DNA of 64,000 nt from Orientallactaga sibirica (GCA_036365145.1 JAEOAD010002183.1:3435501-3499500), one strand, 5' to 3'. Positions 11,395-22,480 are shown, counted from the stretch's first letter. Notes: generated by a model from the sequence alone, not told the origin. Translations and numbers: made by a program.

Positions 11395-12013
11395 CTGCAG
11401 AGGGAAACCAAAGCTCTAGCCTGTCTTAGAGAGAAAGAGTGCCAGGACTGATCTGCTATGTCTCTCATGGGACATTACTATTTCTATGCCAGTTGAATCT
11501 AGTGATTTGAAAGCTATTTCATGCTGTGGCTTTGAGTTTCTCAATGAAGTAGCCTAGTGACTCAGCCCCATGAATCAAGCTACGTTGGAGTCAATCTACA
11601 AAGCCGGTGATCCTCTTGATGGACAAGTCTTAACAACTGGGCTATATAAGCTTCCAATCTCGTGGCAAAGGGATTCTTTCCTTCCTCAACTATGCATTAA
11701 TGTTGCCATCCTGGACCCTGTAGCCCTGATCTAGGGATGGACCTCATCCTGTGCTACCACGGCACCCCTGCCCATCGGAGGGCTTAAGTATTCTACTTTC
11801 TTGTCTACCCTCATGTATTCCCCTGCCAAAGGATAAGCCTGGTGAGGTCTTAGACTATGTCTATTCTTGCTTGCTATTCTGCCCCTGGAGCTAGGGAAGC
11901 ACCAGTCCACTAGGTTCTTGAGTGACAAGCGTTTCTGCCTCCTTTGCTGGCACACACAGCTCCACGCAGACAAGAGACCTTGCACGGGTGGAGACTGGTA
12001 GAGTGGTGCTTAC

Positions 12014-12072
12014 CTTCACGTCTTCTCAGAGCATCAACTGTTTCTTTGTATTTTTCCAAATTGTTCCTTAAC
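12014..12072 (-). CDS. ERICH6: ERICH6 59-nt exon, coiled-coil-like
   Basis: The acceptor is TTTATTCTTTTAG|GTTAAGG and the donor GTGAAG|GTAAGCACC, both strong. Entered at phase 2, it encodes LRNNLEKYKETVDALRRRE, a charged helix that continues the preceding exon, and leaves at phase 1. Confidence 0.8.
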
Positions 12073-12520
12073 CTAAAAGAATAAATCCAAGCTTGCATAT
12101 CATGATACGCAGTCTGGGTGGGGCTAGAGTCTGGAGTCTTTTACCTACAGGAAGTTGGATCAATTGCTCTGCGTGTCCCAGATTCCCTTCCAGCCAGTGT
12201 GCAGGAGTAAAGATATGGCATGCAGCACAAACACAGTGCTTTCCACATGGTCTCTACCTGGTCTTCAGTGTGGATACTTTGCTTAACCCGAAACCCTTTC
12301 AAATGAATTCAGTGAGGGTCATCTTGTGGCCAGGAACAGGCAGGGAGGCCCAGGTCCAAGTGCAAGTGTGGTTGTATAAGTTAAGCTCTTGCAGTCTGAT
12401 TTTCTATAGCTTAGTTTAGGATTTATCTAAATCCTGATGAGGGTTACATCTGGAAATGGCTTGGAAAAATAGCCTTGTCCATGAACTGGACAGAACCATC
12501 TGGAGCCCCTTTCATTTGTA

Positions 12521-12523
<3 letters not shown>

Positions 12524-12558
<35 letters not shown>

Positions 12559-12697
12559 GTTTTTCGAGGTAGGGTCTCACTCTAGTGCAGGCTGACCTGG
12601 AAATCACTATGTAATCTCAGGGTAGCCTCAGATTCATGGCGATCCTTCTACCCTTCCTGAGTGCTGGGATTAAAGGCATGTGCCACCACGCCCAGCC
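12524..12697 (-). repeat. B1-type SINE, antisense, with long T tail
   Basis: Thirty-odd T residues, then 'ttttcgaggtagggtctcac' and the full reversed B1 body. The long pure tail suggests a young copy. Confidence 0.93.
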
Positions 12698-12719
12698 ACT
12701 TTGTAGGACATTTTTTAAA

Positions 12720-12932
12720 AAACTTATTTTGGTTATTTATTTACTTATTTTATTTGAGACAGAGAGAAAGAGAGAGAGAGAATGGGCATGCCAGAGCCTC
12801 TAGCCACTGCAAACAAACTCCAGACACATGCGCCACCTTGTGTATCTGGCTTATGTGGGATCTGGAGAGTCGAACCTGGGTCCTTAGGCTTCGCAGTCAG
12901 GTGCCTTAATCATTAAGCCATCTCTCCAGCCT
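12720..12932 (-). repeat. tRNA-derived SINE, antisense
   Basis: 'gagagaatgggcatgccaga' through 'gcagtcaggtgccttaatca' and 'ttaagccatctctccagcct'. Confidence 0.92.
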
Positions 12933-13117
12933 GGTGGGACATTTTAAAGCAGGCTCACTTCACATGACAAACCCTGAAAGCCACAACAGGCATTACCTTT
13001 CACAGTGATCCAGTCTTTTATTTCTCCCTTGTCAACATACAAAGCAAACCATATGGCATTTCAATGGCTCTGACTCTTACTTTCAAATTAGAGTGTTCTC
13101 CCGGGAAACTATTTCCT

Positions 13118-13140
13118 GCTCTCAGCTCAGCTCAGCTCAG
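13118..13140. repeat. (CTCAG)n short tandem repeat
   Basis: Four and a half CTCAG units. Confidence 0.8.
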
Positions 13141-14044
13141 AATCCCTTTGAAAGAGAAAGCAAGCAGAGAGCATCACAGTCCTAGCTGGACCTGAGGAGG
13201 AGCCTTTAGCCATGGCAGGATGTGAGCGTTCAGTTCCAGCTCTTCCAGAGAGTATGATTTAACTCAGCGCAACTGTAGCAAGCAAACCTAGCTGCAAGGG
13301 GTTACACTATCCTAATAGCAAAGAGAAGCAGCTATTTGTACCAAGAAGCAATAGGGATCTAGAATATGAAATGTTCATGGGCTGTCTGTATCTTGTTTTT
13401 TACTTGCAAGCGCTCTGGATGGAGTTGGAGAAGTCACATGGGCTACTGACACCTGTGGAAAAGTAAGACCCAAGGAGCAGGATGCAGGTGAGAGCTTTAT
13501 GCCAAGTGCAGGCAGGAGTTAAACTCTGGTGAAAGGATCCATCCGGAGGCACCCAAGGCCCCTTTGGGGATGTCTGTTCCTTTCTTAGCTTTTTGCCCAC
13601 CTTTACAAGAGAGTGGAATCCCCACCTGGTAGCCCCTCGTTGGCAGAAGCTCTGGGGCACATACTCCTGTATCCTCGGAGCCTAGTATAGAGCACAGAAA
13701 GTACCCAGGAAATAGTTGGTTGTTGTGATTAGGTTGGAAGGAGCTTTTGTTGTAGGTTAAATAGGAAGAAAGGTGAGGAGAGGGAACCTGCCTGGCCAAA
13801 TGACTTACTTAGCCAAGTGCGACTTTCTGTTGCTTTTGCTGAGCTGAAAGCTTGGGAGTTCTTTGTTGTGGAATGGAGGTTCAGGATGAGTGGTCATACT
13901 GCTCCATTTCTGACTCAAGGCAGACTGTCATTGCCTCAAGGCCAGGCTGATTTTAACCATGATAAGCCCAACTTCGATTATTGCAGGACACCCTAACATT
14001 ACAACACTGCCTGACTGCCTATGTTCAATCAATCCCCATAACCA

Positions 14045-14308
14045 GTGTGAAAACAGCTGGGCATGCTGGTGCATGCTTGTGATCCCAGGACTGGGGAAGC
14101 AAAGATAGGAGGATCCTAGAGGATCACTGGGCAGCCATTCTCTCCTGCTTGGTGAGCTCTAGGTCAGTGAGAGCTCATAAAAGGAGGACGGCATTCCTGT
14201 GGAAGGACACGAAGGACACCCTACTTTGTCTTCTGGCCTCCACATATACCCACCTACAGACTTGGACACACAAGGACAAGCACATGCACATGCGCATGCG
14301 CACGCGCA

Positions 14309-14357
<49 letters not shown>

Positions 14358-14360
14358 AGC
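14045..14360 (+). repeat. B4-like SINE with (CA)n tail
   Basis: The B1-related part 'agctgggcatgctggtgcat' and 'ggtgagctctaggtcagtga' is followed by the typical 'gtcttctggcctccacatat' and ends in (CA)n at 14310-14353. Confidence 0.75.
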
Positions 14361-15080
14361 CCCTTAGAATGCCTCTGTGCAGACAGTTCTTCTACTGTCT
14401 TGCTTACTGTAGCTGCAGTGCGGTATATCCAATAAACTCTCTACTTTCCTTTAGTGAATTCTGTTACTTTTCACACATCACTGGCCTGTCACCACTATTG
14501 AAGCATGGCATTTATGATTTGTTCTTTGGAGCCCTTGTGCTTTGTTCTGTTCTATTGCCTCCTCCTTCTGGAACAGTCGGGGGCGGGAGGGGTCTGTAGC
14601 CCAAGACCACTGAGCTCTCAGCAAAGTTGCTGGCAATCAATCTGGTTTCCCTCACTTGGTGAATATCTGACCTCACCATAGTGAGGGCCCAGGGTGCTCT
14701 ATCCTTACCTCCTGTGGGGTGCCATGCTGGAAAGTTTACCTCAGACCCATGGAGGTTCGCACACCTTGCTCTCCAGATTGCTGGTGGTGGATACGGGCAA
14801 ATCTAGGCTCCTGTGTTGACAGCATATCCTACTCCACAGTTTGGATGTACAACTTGGGTTCTAGAATAAATATGATCTGAGGCCTTGCTAGCTAGAAAGA
14901 CCTGGTAACAGCGTGGGTTTGCAGTAACATCATTCTTCACTCCATGGCCTGGGTCTTTGGCCAAGACCTTCACAGCTCTTCCTTCTGCAGGAAGCACAAC
15001 AAAGCACCAGCAAGCCCAGGAAGAAGATGTGAGTTGGCTGGTAGATGCCCAGGATCTTGATGTCCTCTTGACTTTATTTT
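14361..15080. other. Unassigned intron sequence
   Basis: No splice-bounded open frame in ERICH6 phase. A 64-codon minus-strand frame at 14803-14997 has no splice sites and no recognisable similarity. Confidence 0.4.
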
Positions 15081-15084
15081 TAAA

Positions 15085-15367
15085 AAAATTTTAAAATTAT
15101 TTTGTATTTATTTTTGGAGAGAGAGACAGAGAGAGATAGACAGAGAGAGAGAGGGAGACAGAGATGGGTGCGCCAGCAGTTTCTCAGCTGCTGTGAACGA
15201 AATCCAGATGCGTGCGCCCCCTTGTGGGCAAGTGCAGCATTGCGCCCTTGACTCACTTTGCATCTGGCTAAACGTGGGACCTGGAGATTGGAACCGCTGG
15301 ACATTTGACCAGCGTTCTCAGGCTTAGCAGGCAGGCGCCTTAACCACTAAGCCATCTCTCCAGCCCT
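15085..15367 (-). repeat. tRNA-derived SINE, antisense, long form
   Basis: GA-rich start, 'ggtgcgccagcagtttctca', 'gtgcgcccccttgtgggcaa' and 'taaccactaagccatctctc'. It carries the extra internal block of the longer subfamily also seen at 21568 and 55464. Confidence 0.9.
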
Positions 15368-15707
15368 CTTGGCTTTATTTTGAAAGGGTATCTGAGACTT
15401 CCTCTAGGCTTTTGTGAATGTTCATGGTCCCTTCAGGACTACCCTTGCCATTGCCTTCCTTAGCTCTATCTTATACCTTCCACGTTTATGATCTCTTTAC
15501 TTGTGAGTTTGGGTTTTGATAGATAGATCACTGTGTCCACAGGACCCCTGGGTCTCACCCATGCCCTTGTACCTGTCCTGAGTCTACTCCTTGATTCAGG
15601 GAATCTGCCTGGAACTGCTCTCTTTGCTGGTGGAAGTAGTTACGTTTTCCCAGTTGTCACCTTTGGCTTCCCCAACCCGTGACCAGGTTTCCTCTTCAGG
15701 TACTCAC

Positions 15708-15844
15708 AGGATTCCCAGCTTCGTTCTGTTTTCACCTTCCAACAGCTTACTCAGGGGTAAGACAGCATCCTCTTGGATCTTACTGCGAGAAGTAATTTTC
15801 TTGACTATCTCTCTGAGCATTGCACCATAGGATCTGGGAACAGA
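15708..15844 (-). CDS. ERICH6: ERICH6 137-nt exon
   Basis: The acceptor is GATCCTTTTTTAG|TCTGTT and the donor AATCCT|GTGAGTACC. It is entered at phase 0, left at phase 2, with 45 open codons reading SVPRSYGAMLREIVKKITSR then SKIQEDAVLPLSKLLEGENR and TKLGI. The peptide looks helical and charged. The split codon (CT|G) joins to the next exon as Leu. Confidence 0.78.
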
Positions 15845-16649
15845 CTAAAAAAGGATCATAAAATGAAATATCCAGAAAATAAAGTCTAATGGTTTATTAT
15901 GGCAATTTCTGATTCCCAAAGGTGCCAGGTGACACTGCAGCATATTATCACCAAGCAAATAAACCAACAGTGGGGTAGGGTGATGAATAAGAATTCTTTA
16001 AACAAATATTTCCAATTGCCATCAGCCCTCTTTTTGTCCCTCCCACCAGGACCCTGAAGAATGGATTTTGGTATCCAAATGTTAAGAACTTTTTTGAGAA
16101 CAAAAAACAAAACATTTTCCGACCGTGGAAATGGCTATAGAGTGTAAGCTTGTTTCCATGTTTAAGTGCATAATAGGCTTTCTGCTTTTTATAAATAGCC
16201 ACATTTCCAGGAGTGGCTTGTTTCTTCAATGTCAAGGCTGAGTCTTTGGGGAAGCAGTTAGTGCTTAGCACATTGGTGCATTGAACAGTTCCTTATTTAA
16301 TGATTCTTCCCAAGTCATAATGCTAGTCGCTGCCTAGTATTTTCTAATTGCAACCATTCTACCCCAGAGCTTACTGTGACTGACCCACAGGTGGGTTCTC
16401 ATGGGTGGCCTTCTTTACTGCATCATTTTGATAGAAGGGGAAAGTTGACATCTTGGAGAGGAGAACCAGGGACTGATCACACTGTCTATTCTCAGCTCAC
16501 CACCAAGGTGAGGCTGCGGTGGTTACTGTTGGCTATGTGAGAATGGGTTGTGTACTGTCATCCTGGGCATCCCAATTCCAGTCCTCTCATTTGCATAGCA
16601 AGCAATTTATCCTCCACCTTCGAGCCGTCTCTCCAGGCTCTACACTTAC

Positions 16650-16730
16650 TTTGCCATCCCAGTTTTCTGCTGGCTGCTTGTCACTAGGCTCATTCATTAT
16701 GGTGTCCCAAAAGTCCCCTTGAGTTAGAGG
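16650..16730 (-). CDS. ERICH6: ERICH6 81-nt exon
   Basis: The donor AAA|GTAAGTG is strong. The only stop-free frame is phase 0 and encodes PLTQGDFWDTIMNEPSDKQP then AENWDGK. The acceptor is less clear. A good branch-point-like CTAAC lies upstream, and the first AG after it would put the exon start at 16738, but only the second AG (start 16730) keeps the phase of the neighbours. Confidence 0.65.
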
Positions 16731-17217
16731 CTCCAAGGCTTTCAATTTTGTAAGGAACATTGAGATAAAGTTAGAAGGAGAACAAAACACAGATTTAAAA
16801 ATATTACGTTTATCATTTTAATAAAATACAGAATCATCAATGAGGCAAGATAAAGTATATAATTATCTAAAATTCAACATGGGGATAATAATAGGAATAA
16901 AATAGTTTCAGTGGCTGACTGAAGGAGATTAGGGTGTATTCCTGAGGGCCTACAAAGTGAGGTTTGAGTGAAGTAGGTGGTGAGCAGACAGTAGCTGGGG
17001 CCTGGGAGGTGTGAAGGCCCTGGGTGAGAGTGGAGAGGCAGGTTTAGACATGTTAACAAGCTGCTAGTGCACAAGATGCCTGTGGTGGAGTTTCTTCATA
17101 GCAGCAGGTGAGGAGAAAGAGATGGAGGGGCAGGGACCAGCTGTCAGCGACCTTGTAAACTCTCGGAAGAGCTTTAGACTGTGCTCTGTAGAAGATTGAT
17201 CCTGAATGTGATCTTAC

Positions 17218-17280
17218 CTTAGCAATCCCAACAACTATATCTTCCACCAGTTTTGTCAAACTGCCAATTTCTAGAATTGC
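17218..17280 (-). CDS. ERICH6: ERICH6 63-nt exon
   Basis: The acceptor is TTAGCCACAG|GCAATTC and the donor GCTAAG|GTAAGATC. Exactly 21 codons at phase 0 encode AILEIGSLTKLVEDIVVGIA plus a Lys, an apolar helix that continues the preceding exon smoothly. The length is a multiple of three, so it is skippable. Confidence 0.75.
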
Positions 17281-17324
17281 CTGTGGCTAATAATTGCTAA
17301 TGAAAATAGAAGACAGGGGCTGGA

Positions 17325-17545
17325 GAGATGGCTTAGCCTAAGGACCCATGTTCGGTCTCTCTCGAGATCCCACTTAAGCCAGAGGCATAAAGGGAGGCAA
17401 GCACAAGGTGGCACATGCCCACTAGGTGGCAGAAGAGTCTGGAGTTCCAATACAGTGGCTGAGGCTCTGGCACACCAATTCTCTTTTCCTCTGTCTTTCT
17501 TTTTCTCTCTCTCTCTCTTAAAACAAAAATAAAGAAAAACAACAA
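17325..17545 (+). repeat. tRNA-derived SINE, sense
   Basis: Head 'ggctggagagatggcttagc' with a short deletion after it, then the long-subfamily block 'gggaggcaagcacaaggtgg' and a CT tail. It begins 44 bases from the ERICH6 exon at 17280. Confidence 0.88.
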
Positions 17546-17896
17546 CAACAACAACAACAAACAGAATTCCAGAGCCCAAAGAGATAAAGAACGACTGTCA
17601 GAAATCATGCTTGTTTTTTGTTTTTTTGTGTCCCAGGGTCATGTCCAGCCTGGTTCCATGGGCTGAGAGAAGGGTATCAAACCTCCAGGCTGCTGGTGTG
17701 CAAACTGAGTTGATAATTATAACTCCGGTCTCTCTCCCCACTCCTGAAAAGGTGTGGCTCCCAGGTGGAGCTTGGAGGAAGCAGCTCTCGTTAACACACT
17801 TGGCTTCCCAGGGAAATGACAGTGGCCTGTTGCCTCAGCGTCAGAATGACACCAGCTCCTTTAAGCTGGGACATCCAGAGAGCCCTGGAAACTCAC

Positions 17897-18194
17897 CAGG
17901 CAGGCTAACAGCACTGGTTTACTTCGTTTGACTCTGGGTTCTTGTTGTGCCTTTGGTCTGGAAAGGGCATGCTTTGTGATCCTCACATATGTTAAATTGC
18001 ACACTGCCTCCACTTGATGTTTAATCATAAAAGCCCTGACTCCCTCGGGCTCTTGGTAGGGTACGGGCTCCACTGAGCAGGTCTCTTTCCTCTGCAAACT
18101 TCCTGTGCAGCCTTGGTTTGCTCCTGGCAAGCCTGTGGTAGCTGAGAATTCCCAAGTGGCTACTTTTTCCATTACTTCCCACAGGAATACTCTG
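17897..18194 (-). CDS. ERICH6: ERICH6 large internal exon
   Basis: 298 nt, acceptor CCCATCCTTCAG|CAGAG after a C/T-rich tract, donor CCTG|GTGAGTTTC. It is entered at phase 2, left at phase 0, and open throughout. It encodes RVFLWEVMEKVATWEFS, a Cys-containing middle part, then FMIKHQVEAVCNLTYVRITK and a basic stretch ending SKPVLLACL. The following exon (17280) begins at phase 0. An alternative acceptor CTACCACAG at 18132 would shorten the exon and change its phase. Confidence 0.68.
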
Positions 18195-18309
18195 CTGAAG
18201 GATGGGCAAGGCAAGGGGATCAGGCACTTCCAATGTGATTCCAAAAACACTGTGTGTTCTCATGGCAAAAGCCACTTAGAAAACCCAATGGTAACTCATG
18301 GGAATTCAG

Positions 18310-19030
18310 GCAAGCACTGAGGAGCTCCTTATGGGTATCATGAGAAGGAGAAATGAATGAACAGGGACAATAGGAGGCTGAGACGGAGAGGCAGGCGGTC
18401 AGGGAAAGTAAGATGTTCTGAGCAGAAAGGCCACCACAGCTGGAGCAGGATCCTGGCTGTGGCTAGCAGCTCAGCAGAGCCTTGTCACCTGCAACTGCTC
18501 TACTGTAATAGGTTTTACTGAATAACTCAGAGTTCATTTGAGGAGGGAACATGGTGTTTATTGTGTGAAGGAGGTGAATTAGGCATCCCTGAATACTAAA
18601 CAGTGGTACTGAGCAGGTTGACAGCTAAGCTGTTAACATCAGTACATCATCCCCATGTCAAGTCCATAGTCACCAAGCAGAGGTGGAGCTGGAACTGGGC
18701 TGAACGAGACAGAGAAGCTTTATTTCTAGTTAATGGTCCCGTTGGGGTTTTCCAGAGGCTTCCGCTTCTGTTCTAAGAGTATTATTTGCTCCTAAAATGG
18801 CCCATGGAGGGTGGAGATGAGGTGGGGGGGGAGTGGGGAGGGCATGTCAAGTCAGGTGCAAGTGGTGGACTACCACTTCTGATATGTCACTTATTTCATT
18901 CTAGGCCCTCACCCGTACTGTGGGGACAAGAAGACTCATCTTTTGGTGGCTCAGAGACTGGTGCTAACCTAGGCCAATACCCACTACCCTATGTACAGAA
19001 TGCCTTCTTGCCTGGACTAATTAAGAATAA
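18310..19030. other. Unassigned intron sequence
   Basis: Apart from a MIR-like patch at about 18600-18700 (ccaagcagaggtggagctgg), nothing is recognisable. Confidence 0.4.
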
Positions 19031-19037
19031 ATTTCAG

Positions 19038-19242
19038 GGGCTGGAGAGATAGCTTAGCAGTTAAGGTGCTTGCCTGCAAAGCCAAAGGACCCAGGTTTGA
19101 TTCCCCAGTACCCACATAAATCCAGATGCACAAGGTGGTACATGTATCTGCAGTGCATTTGCAGTGGCTAGAGGACTTGGTACATCCATTCTCTTTCTAT
19201 CTCTATCTGCCTCTTTCTCTCAAGTAATAAAAAATAAAATTT
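19038..19242 (+). repeat. tRNA-derived SINE, sense
   Basis: Full-length copy ending 'tctctcaagtaataaaaaat'. It is directly followed by another copy, and positions 19054-19297 recur at 19820-20063. Confidence 0.93.
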
Positions 19243-19440
19243 AGGGCTGGGGAAATGGCTTAGCGGTTAAGGCATTTGCCTGTGAAGCCCAAGGACCCTG
19301 GTTTGATTCCCCAGGACCCATGTAAGCCAGAGGCACAAGGGGGCACATGCATCTGGAGTGGTTAGAGGCCCTGGAGTGCCCATTCTCTCTTTTTCTCTAT
19401 CTCTCTCTTGCTCTCAAATAAATAAATAAATATAAAAATG
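19243..19440 (+). repeat. tRNA-derived SINE, sense, head-to-tail copy
   Basis: It starts 'gggctggggaaatggcttag' immediately behind the previous copy's A-rich tail and ends 'aaataaataaataaatataa'. Confidence 0.93.
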
Positions 19441-19551
19441 AAAATGGGATATATGTGCACAAAGATTTAAAAAAAATTTAAAAGAAAAAATTTAAAAATA
19501 ATAAATTTCAATTTCTTCCTCATTCAAGTGCCTCTCGGCTAAGGCTTTTCT

Positions 19552-19556
19552 TTTCT

Positions 19557-19600
<44 letters not shown>

Positions 19601-19756
19601 TTTTTTTTTTTTTTTTTTCAAGGTAGGGTTTCCCTCTAGCCCTGGCTGACCTGGAATTCACTATGTCATCTGAGGGTGGCCTTGAACTCATGGTGATCTT
19701 CCTACCTCTGCCTCCTGAGTGCTGGGATTAAAGGCATGAGCTATCACACCCAGCTG
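19552..19756 (-). repeat. (TTTC)n plus B1-type SINE, antisense
   Basis: About twelve TTTC units and a T run form the reversed tail of a B1 copy whose body includes 'ctgacctggaattcactatg' and 'gtgctgggattaaaggcatg'. Confidence 0.93.
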
Positions 19757-19819
19757 CTAAGGCTTTTCTTGATAGAGCTGTGCATCCTGAGTTTGGGATG
19801 AATGTTTGAACCATGTATA

Positions 19820-20063
19820 TTAGCAGTTAAGGTGCTTGCCTGCAAAGCCAAAGGACCCAGGTTTGATTCCCCAGTACCCACATAAATCCAGATGCACAAG
19901 GTGGTACATGTATCTGCAGTGCGTTTGCAGTGGCTAGAGGACTTGGTACATCCATTCTCTTTCTATCTCTATCTGCCTCTTTCTCTCAAGTAATAAAAAA
20001 TAAAATTTAGGGCTGGGGAAATGGCTTAGCGGTTAAGGCATTTGCCTGTGAAGCCCAAGGACC
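19820..20063 (+). repeat. Duplicate of 19054-19297
   Basis: The same 244 bases as 19054-19297, containing most of one SINE and the first 60 bases of the next, with at most one or two differences (gcattt against gcgttt). The ends cut through SINE sequence, so this is a segment duplication, not retroposition. Confidence 0.9.
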
Positions 20064-20146
20064 ATTTTCCCCACATCACATCCACTTTAGTCACCTCCCA
20101 AACTTTCTCCTTGACTCATCTGCCGGCTTCCTTATTTATATAAAAG

Positions 20147-20341
20147 GGCTGGAGAGATGGCTTAATGGTTAAGCGCTTGCCTGTGAAGCCTAAGGACCCC
20201 AGTTAGAGGTTCGATTCCCCAGTACCCACGTAAGTCAGATGCACATGGTGGCATATGTGTCTGGAGTTCGTTTGCAGTGGCTAAAGGCCCTGGTGCACCC
20301 ATTGTCTCTCTCTCTCTCTTCCTTTCTCAGTCTCTGATAAG
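20147..20341 (+). repeat. tRNA-derived SINE, sense
   Basis: Head 'gggctggagagatggcttaa', body intact. It joins an L1 tail at 20342 after 'cagtctctgataagtt'. Confidence 0.92.
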
Positions 20342-20442
20342 TTTGGAGTTCTAAAGGGGAATGGGGGGAGGGGAGGGAAATATCATGGGTTTTTTGTATA
20401 TACGTATAGAAGTTGTCAATAAAAAAATAATAATTAAAAAAG
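20342..20442 (+). repeat. L1 3' tail joined to SINE
   Basis: 'ggagttctaaaggggaatgg', a G-rich run, then 'agaagttgtcaataaaaaaa'. The same breakpoint as the tail at 9448. Confidence 0.75.
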
Positions 20443-20642
20443 AACTTACAAGAACACTGCTGAGTCAGTGTAGCAAAGAGCTCCTTATTCTAGAGACCTG
20501 AGCCTGTCTATATCTGACGGGGCTCCTGACTGTTCAAGAACCATCCCTGCATAGTGTCTGATCACTCTGGTCTGCCTTCAGCAGGAATTCCCCCTTTACC
20601 TTAAACGTTCCCTTCAGACACTGTCTATCCATTGACCCCTAC

Positions 20643-20799
20643 CTGCTTTGGATGGGAATCTCACTGGCCCAGGCCTGCTCAAGCCCATCTCTTACACTGC
20701 AGATTTCCACTGCCCAGAGTCTCATTGCATTCCGTACACTCACTGCAATGGTCTTCACTAATATCATGCTGAGCTTTACCAGGGTCATTAAGTTGTTTT
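20643..20799 (-). CDS. ERICH6: ERICH6 internal exon, helical segment
   Basis: The donor is AGCAG|GTAGGGG. On the acceptor side a superb pyrimidine tract (TCTCTCCTCCCTCTTCTCATC) is followed by two AGs five bases apart, TTAG at 20805-20806 and AAG at 20800-20801. The phase of the upstream exon requires the second AG. The frame then reads NNLMTLVKLSMILVKTIAVS and on to WASEIPIQS, a predicted amphipathic-helix region with no stop, and leaves at phase 2, which matches the next exon. If the first AG were used, another frame gives a Cys-rich peptide (HCSECTECNETLGSGNLQC) with a different donor at 20696, but its phase fits no upstream exon found here. Confidence 0.62.
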
Positions 20800-21029
20800 C
20801 TTGGCTAACAGATGAGAAGAGGGAGGAGAGAAGCAGCCAGTGATAGACCAGGGCCAGCTCTGAGCATTGGGTAACCCTGCCCTCATGACTCATGAGCAAC
20901 CGGATGAAACTTAGATCTGTTTTCACACCTCTACTCTTCATGCAGCTCAGGCAGGTGAGGCAAGCGCTAGACTGAGCTGGCCATTGAGACCCAAATCTCC
21001 AAGCTGGGTTAAGGTCTGACTGCCCAGAG

Positions 21030-21125
21030 TATGATCAGAGGATCATCAGAAGCAGCTGAGAGCTCATTAGGAAGCCAGAAGCTCAGACATACCCATGCAG
21101 AATCTGCATTCGAATAGGAGATGCT
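21030..21125 (+). mobile_element. MER5A-like hAT fragment
   Basis: 'cagaagcagctgagagctca', 'ttaggaagccagaagctcag' and 'catgcagaatctgcattc' match the consensus order of the non-autonomous hAT-Charlie element MER5A as I remember it. Confidence 0.5.
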
Positions 21126-21567
21126 GCCCCTGGGCAGTGCTCTTCCACTGAGCGACATCCCCAGCACAGCTGCCTTGTGTTGCGCATGAACACTTGAGCA
21201 GCACCTCTCTAAAACACCCATGGAAATGGAATAAGATGGAAAAACTTGGATTGAGTAATAGTTTCTGGGGTTGCAGAAGGCTGGATAGGATAATTCAGAA
21301 TTCCAAAGAATGTTGGAAAGCCACAGGCTGTGTGTGTGAGTTGAATGGGGTGTGGGTACTTAAGATCTGACTCCTTAACCCCCTCCCTCAAGTGTAGTCT
21401 CTAAGTTTTGTTTTTTTAAGCTTAGAGAGACTTTATTAGATTAAGGGAAGGAAAGAGAAAAGAGTATGCAGAGCTCCTGCCCATGAGAAGGCAGGAGGGG
21501 TAAAGACCATCTGGAATCGTAAATTTATAGTTTAACCAGCCCTGACACCAACTTGTGGGAGCCTCTT

Positions 21568-21575
21568 TTTTTTTA

Positions 21576-21623
<48 letters not shown>

Positions 21624-21812
21624 GGTGAGCCAGCGGCCTCTCAGCCACTGTGAACGAACTCCAGACTCATGTGCCCCCTTGTGTGCATGTGCGACATTGT
21701 GCGCTTGTGTCACTTTTGCATCTGGCTAAACGTGGGACCTGGAGATTCGAACGGGTGTTCTTAGGCTTTGCAGGCAGACACCTTAACTGCTAAGCCATCT
21801 CTCCAGCCCCCC
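21568..21812 (-). repeat. tRNA-derived SINE, antisense, long form
   Basis: (GA)n start at 21582-21620, 'gtgccccctt', 'cgtgggacctggagattcga', and end 'gctaagccatctctccagcc'. Confidence 0.92.
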
Positions 21813-21986
21813 TTTTTTTTTTGAATGAGGATGGGTCTAGGCCATTGCAGGAATCCTGTTTTGTGAAGGGCTGCTATACAATTGGGATTCTGTCACCATA
21901 ATGATTTTTTTTTCATGAGCTTCCTTATAGCATTCAACTAAGCCCTTCTTAATAAACACCCAAGAAAGCTTGAAGGGCTCCAAGTC

Positions 21987-21987
<1 letters not shown>

Positions 21988-22019
<32 letters not shown>

Positions 22020-22135
22020 AGGTAGGATCTCACTGTAGGCCAAGCTGATCTGAAACTCCACTCTGTAGTCCCAGGTGATCCTCCTACCTTTGCTTCCCAT
22101 GTGCTGGGACAAAAGGCATGCCTCACCATGCCTGA
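21988..22135 (-). repeat. B1-type SINE, antisense
   Basis: T run then 'ttgaggtaggatctcactgt' and 'gtgctgggacaaaaggcatg'. Confidence 0.9.
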
Positions 22136-22269
22136 CCAAAGTTATTTTCTACTAAGGTGGCACTGGATGACACGATGGGGTAGTGAGCACAAATCACTAT
22201 CACGTCCTATTTCCCTGATCTCAGGAACCCAGTAACAGCTTGGACCTTCTTTAAATATGGGAGTTCCTG

Positions 22270-22480
22270 GGCTGGTGAGATGGCTTAGCAGTTAAGGCAC
22301 TTGCCTGCAAAGCAAAGGACCCAGGTTTGATTCCTCACTCTGGCCAGATGCACAAGGTGGTACATGCACCTAGAGTTCATTTGCAGCAGCTGGAGGACCT
22401 GGAATGCCCATTCTCTCTCTATCTGCCTCTTTCCCTCTCTCTATCTCTTTCTCAAATAAATAAATAAAAATTGTATTTTT
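22270..22480 (+). repeat. tRNA-derived SINE, sense
   Basis: 'gggctggtgagatggcttag', 'caaaggacccaggtttgatt', tail 'caaataaataaataaaaatt'. Confidence 0.92.

Noticed and set aside
13809..13843. A 35-nt exon candidate with good splice sites between two ERICH6 exons
   Set aside because: Inserting it breaks the frame between 15708 and 12072, which join directly in phase.
14803..14997. 64-codon minus-strand frame
   Set aside because: No splice sites, no similarity that I know, length expected by chance.
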